Positions 5,469 to 9,251 of a stretch of 9,251 nucleotides of DNA are shown piece after piece. Source of the DNA: Acidobacteriaceae bacterium. Its GTDB lineage: Bacteria > Acidobacteriota > Terriglobia > Terriglobales > Acidobacteriaceae. Every line of letters begins with the position of its first letter. The stretch's first letter is position 1. Position numbers and translations under genes: made by a program. The stretch lies in the NCBI GenBank assembly GCA_003167305.1, contig PMTP01000193.1, positions 1 to 9,251 on the forward strand. Direction: 5' to 3'. The notes below the pieces were generated by a model. The model ran no database searches, had not been told where the DNA came from, and saw only the letters and a program-made list of their open reading frames with translations.

Positions 5469-6926
5469 TTACCTCCCCGTTCCCCCCACCGTCATTTTGT
5501 CGAGCTTGATGGTGGGCATGCCTACGCCTACGGGGACACTCTGGCCGTCTTTGCCGCAGGTGCCTATGCCTTCGTCTAGCTTGAGGTCGTGGCCGACCAT
5601 CGAGACGTGCTTCAGCGCCTCCGGGCCGTTGCCGATCAAGGTCGCGTCGCGCACCGGGGCGGTGATCTTGCCGTCTTCGATCAGGTAAGCCTCCGAGGCC
5701 GAGAAGACAAACTTGCCGTTGGTGATGTCCACTTGGCCGCCGCCGAAGTTGACCGCGTAAAGGCCGTGCTTGACGCTGCGCAGAATGTCTTCGGGGGCGT
5801 CGTCGCCGGCCAGCATATAGGTGTTGGTCATGCGCGGCATGGGGATGTGCTGATAGCTCTCGCGGCGGCCACTTCCGGTGTTGGCGGAGTTCATCAAGCG
5901 CGCTGAGAGCTTGTCGGTGAGATAGCCGCGCAGGATGCCGCCTTCGATGAGCACCGTTTCCTGGGTGGCCGTGCCTTCGTCGTCCACGTTCAGCGAGCCG
6001 CGGCGGCCGGCGATGGTGCCGTTGTCCACCACGGTCACCTTGGAGCTGGCGACTTGCTGCCCGATCAGCCCGGTAAAGGCCGATGTCTTCTTGCGGTTGA
6101 AGTCGGCTTCGAGTCCGTGGCCAACGGCTTCGTGGAGCAAAATACCCGGCCAGCCGGGGCCGAGCACGACCTCCATCTCGCCAGCCGGAGCGGGCACGGC
6201 GTGGAGTTGCAGAATCGCCCCGCGCGCAGCCTCGCGAGCCAGTGACTCCGGGCTTTTGGAGCCTGTGAATTGATCGAGTCCGGCGCGCCCGCCGCCGCCC
6301 GCCGTGCCCTTGGTGACGATTGCATCCTCCTTGGCGATGACGAAAACGTTGAGCCGGCAGAGAGGCTGCGTGTCGCTGGCGAAGGCGCCGTCGGAGGCGG
6401 CGATGAGGATGCGGCGCAGTTCTTCGGAGTAGCCTGCCTTGACCTGCACGATGCGCGGATCATAAGCACGGGCTGCGCGATCCGCTCGCAGAATCAGTTC
6501 GAGCCGCGCGGCCAGGTCCAGATCGTAGCCGCCCAGCGGCACGGGGTAAAGGTCGGCAGCGGGCGCTTCCGTGAAGCCTTGCACTGTTTGCGTGGCTGGG
6601 CCGGAGGCGATAAGCGCCGCGGTGCGGGCGGCGTGCAGCAGGCGTTCGGAGCTGAGGTTGTCGGTGTAGGCGTAGCCGGTGCGCTCGCCGCTGAGCACAC
6701 GGATGCCGCAGCCGGCGCTGACGCCCTGCGAGGCGGATTTGACAATCTGCTCGTCCACACCCAGCGAGGTAGCCGTCACCGACTCGAAGTAGAGGTCGGC
6801 ATAGTCGCCGCCGGCGGAAAGGGCCTCGCCCAGGCAGCGCTCCAGCAGCCGCTCGGTGATGCCGAATTTTTCAAAAAAGTAGCGTTTGTGATTGGGAAGC
6901 GGGGAAGGGGGCGGTATGTTCATCAT
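5469..6926 (-). CDS. tldD: Zinc metalloprotease TldD
   Basis: TldD is the catalytic subunit of the TldD/TldE (PmbA) heterodimer, which degrades unfolded peptides and matures ribosomally made peptides such as microcin B17. The HExxxH zinc motif is at H265, E266 and H270 (HEAVGHGLEAD), and the third metal ligand C457 lies in GTCGKDGQ. These correspond to E. coli H262, H266 and C454, an offset of only three residues. The N-terminal region carries the conserved ADLYFES and GIRVLSGERTGYAYTD segments, and the C-terminal half carries NTYMLAGDD, GLYAVNFGGGQVD and FVFSASEAYLIEDGK. The length of 485 residues is close to the E. coli 481. Two adjacent ATGs (6926, 6923) could start it; a GGGGG run lies about 12 bases upstream, a loose ribosome binding site. 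No tldE lies next to it in the window, though it may be elsewhere. Confidence 0.97.
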   Translation of the reverse strand: MMNIPPPSPLPNHKRYFFEKFGITERLLERCLGEALSAGGDYADLYFESVTATSLGVDEQIVKSASQGVSAGCGIRVLSGERTGYAYTDNLSSERLLHAARTAALIASGPATQTVQGFTEAPAADLYPVPLGGYDLDLAARLELILRADRAARAYDPRIVQVKAGYSEELRRILIAASDGAFASDTQPLCRLNVFVIAKEDAIVTKGTAGGGGRAGLDQFTGSKSPESLAREAARGAILQLHAVPAPAGEMEVVLGPGWPGILLHEAVGHGLEADFNRKKTSAFTGLIGQQVASSKVTVVDNGTIAGRRGSLNVDDEGTATQETVLIEGGILRGYLTDKLSARLMNSANTGSGRRESYQHIPMPRMTNTYMLAGDDAPEDILRSVKHGLYAVNFGGGQVDITNGKFVFSASEAYLIEDGKITAPVRDATLIGNGPEALKHVSMVGHDLKLDEGIGTCGKDGQSVPVGVGMPTIKLDKMTVGGTGR

Positions 6927-7021
6927 ATTTACAAGTTTACCCCCGATTGCGTCTCTCCTGAGAACCGTTCCTTTTTTGATGCTGGGCGAGCGGGACTCTT
7001 CCGTTAGCGCCTGACTCGTGG

Positions 7022-7027
7022 TACATT
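7022..7027 (+). promoter_or_regulatory. Candidate extended -10 (TG-G-TACATT) before the His-rich peptide gene
   Basis: TACATT at 7022-7027 is preceded by TG one base away (7019-7020), matching an extended -10. Transcription would begin about 7033-7034, which is the ATG itself, and no ribosome binding site is visible before that ATG. A leaderless transcript would fit both facts. There is no credible -35, and the match could be chance. Confidence 0.25.
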
Positions 7028-7033
7028 TTCTCC

Positions 7034-7156
7034 ATGAAGAAGATTCTTGCCGCCGTCCTGCTCTTGCTGGTCTTTGCCAGCCCGGCCTTCGCCTCGCAGC
7101 ATAACCGCCAGTACCCGCACCGCAGCCATCATCACCATCAACACCCTCACGCCTAG
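7034..7156 (+). CDS. Small His-rich secreted peptide (40 residues)
   Basis: ATG at 7034 opens 40 codons ending in TAG at 7154-7156. The start MKKILAAVLLLLVFASPAFA is a classic Sec signal peptide: two lysines, a Leu/Val/Ala core and an AxA cleavage site after residue 20. The predicted mature peptide has 20 residues, of which 8 are histidine (QHNRQYPHRSHHHHQHPHA). Such a sequence would bind Ni, Zn or Cu well, so a periplasmic metal buffer or carrier is a reasonable inference, not a demonstrated role. No Shine-Dalgarno sequence is visible. It lies divergent to tldD and 89 bases upstream of the DinB-type gene on the same strand. The well-formed signal peptide makes a chance ORF unlikely. Confidence 0.65.
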   Translation: MKKILAAVLLLLVFASPAFASQHNRQYPHRSHHHHQHPHA

Positions 7157-7245
7157 AACCAGTTTGGTCCCAAAACGGCGCTGCCGCCGGATCGGGTGCC
7201 TCAATGCGGATTCTTTTGGCAAGTGAACATGGTAGGGTTCGAGCT

Positions 7246-7776
7246 ATGACAGACCTGGAAGTACTTCGCTATCCTATCGGCCGCTTCAGCCCGCCGGCCA
7301 GCAGTCTGCCCGGCATCCGAGCCGCGCACATTCAAGTGCTCCGCCAACTGCCCGAGCACCTGCGCGCCGCCGTTGCCGGATTGAGCGATGCGCAACTGGA
7401 CACGCCTTACCGCGAAGACGGCTGGACCGTGCGGCAGGTGGTGCATCACCTCGCCGACAGCCACGCGATGGCCTACACTCGCTGCAAGCTGGCGCTCACC
7501 GAGGATTGGCCGACGATCCAGCCCTATGACGAGGCCGCCTGGGCCAATCTGGCCGATAGCCGGCTGCCCATCAATGTTTCCCTGGCGATGGTCGAGGCGC
7601 TGCACGCACGCTGGGTGGCGCTGCTGGAAGCGCTTTCTGACGACGACTTCCGCAAGGGCTATAACCATCCCCAGCGAGGCCGGGAGATGCTGGTCAAGAT
7701 GCTGGCCATGTACGACTGGCACTCGCGCCACCACACTGCGCACATCACCAGTCTGCGCGCGCGTCAGGACTGGTAG
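7246..7776 (+). CDS. DinB/YfiT-BstA-type putative metal-dependent enzyme
   Basis: This 176-residue protein belongs to the DinB-like four-helix superfamily and is closest to the YfiT/BstA branch. In B. subtilis YfiT (about 175 residues) three histidines (67, 160, 164) bind a metal. Here H67/H68 lie in VRQVVHHLADSH, and the C-terminal DWHSRHHTAHI provides H159, H162, H163 and H166. The N-terminal YPIGRFSPP and DGWTVRQVV segments are also characteristic. BstA proteins transfer bacillithiol to electrophiles; whether this organism uses bacillithiol is unknown, so the reaction is left open. It is probably cytoplasmic. ATG at 7246 is preferred over an in-frame ATG at 7204, because the family N-terminus starts here and AGGG lies about 8 bases upstream. 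The stop is 6 bases before the next gene, suggesting translational coupling. Confidence 0.88.
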   Translation: MTDLEVLRYPIGRFSPPASSLPGIRAAHIQVLRQLPEHLRAAVAGLSDAQLDTPYREDGWTVRQVVHHLADSHAMAYTRCKLALTEDWPTIQPYDEAAWANLADSRLPINVSLAMVEALHARWVALLEALSDDDFRKGYNHPQRGREMLVKMLAMYDWHSRHHTAHITSLRARQDW

Positions 7777-7782
7777 AGGCAG

Positions 7783-9251
7783 ATGGCCGCCGACGCTGAG
7801 GCTGCCTCTCCCGAGCGGCTGACCCAGGCAATTGAAACGTACCTTACCGACCACCCGGCGGCCGCGCTGCTGGAGGATGGCCGCGTGCTCTTCGATATGC
7901 GCTCCGCCCGCTATGCGGTGAGCGAGCAGCATGGCCGCTGCTTGCTGCAACTGTGGAGCGAGGAGCGCAACCTGATCCGCACCGTGGTCGGCGTGCAGGA
8001 GCGCGCGCAATGCTTGCGTCTTGCGACTCGCCGCATGGGCGCTGCCAAGCCGCAGACCCTGGAGCTGGTCCCCACCAGCGACCGCCGTACCCCCACCGCC
8101 CGCGATGCCGCCCGCCGCAATTACCAGCGGCTGCTGGAGCGCGTGCTGACCAGGCATTTCATAGGCGCGAAGGTTGATGGCCTGCGCTCGGCGATGGATC
8201 TGGAGCACAGCTTTGGTCCGGCCTACGCGCGCGGGTGGCTGCTGCGCGGAACAGCCGCGGACGCGGTGATCGGCGTCGGCGGTGCGGAGTCGGGATCGAT
8301 CATGGACGGCGTGCTGACGCTTGGAATTCTCTGGCTGGACCACTGCCGCCAGCACGGCGACGTGCGGCGGCACTTTGGTGGGCTAAAGGTGATTGTGCCT
8401 GCCGTGGCGTGGCGAACGACCGCCGAGCGCATGGCCTGGCTGAATCACGCAGCCGCCGACTTTCAGCTTTTCACGCTGGACGAGCGCAGCGAAGAGCTTG
8501 TTGCCGTGGACTTTCGCGACACCGGCAACCTGGACTCGCGGCTGATGCACACCTTTTCCGCCGCCGCCGCCATCGAGCGCAACCAGGCTGGAATTGATCG
8601 GTTGCTTTCTTTGGTCCCGCCGGCCGCGAAGGAGCGGGTCGAGGTGCGGCCCAGCTCGGCCACCGAAGTCGGGCTGCTGTTGCATGGCCTCGAGTTTGCG
8701 CGGGTGCGCCATGGCTTTGCCGCTAACACCTTCACCCGCGAGGACGCGATTAGCTTCGGCGCAGGAGCCAATGAAACGCCGCTCACGCCGGAGACCGAGC
8801 CGCTCTGCCGCGATCTCTTTTCGCGGTTGTTTTTGAGCCGCCACGGCGACGGCGCGCACACAGACCCGCTCTTCCGCCTGCAACCGGAGCGCTGGCTGGA
8901 AGCGCGGCTGCGTGCGGAGATTACTGAGCTGCTGCCGGGGCTGCGCGGTGACCTGCTCTACTCGCAGGTGCCCGCGCTCTCTACCGGCGACCGGGGATTA
9001 CTGGACCTGCTGACGCTGGACCGCAACGGGCGGCTGACGGTGATCGAGCTGAAGGCCGACGAGGACCTGCACTTGCCGTTGCAGGCACTGGATTACTGGA
9101 TTCGCGTGCGCGCACTGAACGACGACCGGCAGCCGGTTGCGGGCAACGAGGGCGGACGGCGGCTCTCGGCCTTCGAGCGGCAAGGGTATTTTTCTGGTGC
9201 GGAAGTTTCGCCGCTCCAGCCGCGGCTACTTCTCGCCGCTCCGGCGCTGCG
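7783..9251 (+). CDS. Large uncharacterised protein with C-terminal PD-(D/E)xK nuclease-like domain (3' end cut by window)
   Basis: The frame is open from ATG 7783 to the right edge: 489 complete codons with no stop. Residues about 390-489 match the PD-(D/E)xK fold: D408 in GLLDLLTLD, the E422-L-K424 catalytic pair in VIELKADED, and Q434-x3-Y438 (QALDYW), which fits the QhxxY motif of RecB/Cas4-type nucleases. The preceding 390 residues are not recognised; they include GVGGAESGSIMDGVLTLGIL, GLKVIVPA, TAERMAWLN and TEVGLLLHGLEFARVRHGF. No signal peptide or membrane segment is evident, so it is probably cytoplasmic. It begins 6 bases after the DinB-type gene with AGAGG only 3 bases before the ATG, so coupled translation is likely. 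A DNA or RNA nuclease function is inferred from motifs only. A minus-strand open frame covering its start is a shadow. Confidence 0.85.
   Translation, partial: MAADAEAASPERLTQAIETYLTDHPAAALLEDGRVLFDMRSARYAVSEQHGRCLLQLWSEERNLIRTVVGVQERAQCLRLATRRMGAAKPQTLELVPTSDRRTPTARDAARRNYQRLLERVLTRHFIGAKVDGLRSAMDLEHSFGPAYARGWLLRGTAADAVIGVGGAESGSIMDGVLTLGILWLDHCRQHGDVRRHFGGLKVIVPAVAWRTTAERMAWLNHAAADFQLFTLDERSEELVAVDFRDTGNLDSRLMHTFSAAAAIERNQAGIDRLLSLVPPAAKERVEVRPSSATEVGLLLHGLEFARVRHGFAANTFTREDAISFGAGANETPLTPETEPLCRDLFSRLFLSRHGDGAHTDPLFRLQPERWLEARLRAEITELLPGLRGDLLYSQVPALSTGDRGLLDLLTLDRNGRLTVIELKADEDLHLPLQALDYWIRVRALNDDRQPVAGNEGGRRLSAFERQGYFSGAEVSPLQPRLLLAAPAL

Noticed and set aside
7204..7245. Upstream in-frame start giving a 190-residue DinB-type protein
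   Set aside because: The extra 14 residues have no counterpart at the family N-terminus, and the ATG at 7246 has an AGGG at a suitable distance.
7201..8373. A 390-codon minus-strand open frame
   Set aside because: It is antisense to the DinB-type and nuclease-like genes, whose family motifs are clear. Its composition (Ala, Gln, His, Arg) is typical of shadow frames in GC-rich DNA.
8383..8883. A 166-codon minus-strand open frame
   Set aside because: It lies wholly opposite the continuous plus-strand nuclease-like gene and shows no family signature.

Overview
The window looks like ordinary chromosome from a GC-rich bacterium, most probably a soil member of the Acidobacteriota (Terriglobia). 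This rests on the overall composition, the style of the proteins (a J-domain protein fused to BamE-like repeats, a YfiT/BstA-type DinB protein, and a large uncharacterised protein ending in a PD-(D/E)xK domain) and the intergenic GCCGGC / CGTGGACC palindromes. It is an inference from family resemblance, not from a marker gene. I see no rRNA, tRNA, CRISPR array, insertion sequence or phage module.

Layout. Bases 1-140 (minus) hold the start of an exported protein that runs off the left edge. Bases 141-530 have no gene but contain a cluster of small repeats and hairpins. Bases 531-1655 (minus) encode a membrane-anchored J-domain protein with an N-terminal four-cysteine motif and two C-terminal repeats. 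It is divergent from mnmG (1774-3756, plus), the tRNA wobble-uridine modification enzyme, which is followed after 38 bases by a small SnoaL/NTF2-like protein (3795-4196). Between that gene and the next converging gene lie what may be a frameshifted gene remnant (minus, about 4162-4466) and a perfect 10-bp hairpin. Then come two minus-strand genes: a multi-spanning membrane protein with conserved histidines (4548-5303) and tldD (5469-6926), a metalloprotease of the TldD/TldE system. The rightmost block is on the plus strand: a 40-residue His-rich secreted peptide (7034-7156), a DinB/YfiT-type putative metal-dependent enzyme (7246-7776) and, six bases later, a large protein (7783 to the right edge) with a RecB-like PD-(D/E)xK nuclease signature.

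The most unusual points are: (1) mnmG carries an in-frame insertion made of degenerate heptanucleotide GGGAATA-type repeats, net 18 residues, in which one substituted base avoids a stop codon and eight G-triplets give a G-quadruplex-like pattern; (2) the uncharacterised nuclease-like protein is closely coupled to a DinB-family gene; (3) a very small His-rich exported peptide is present; (4) the 100-bp-spaced intergenic repeats. I do not see a clear multi-gene novel system. The DinB-nuclease pair is the best candidate for undescribed function.
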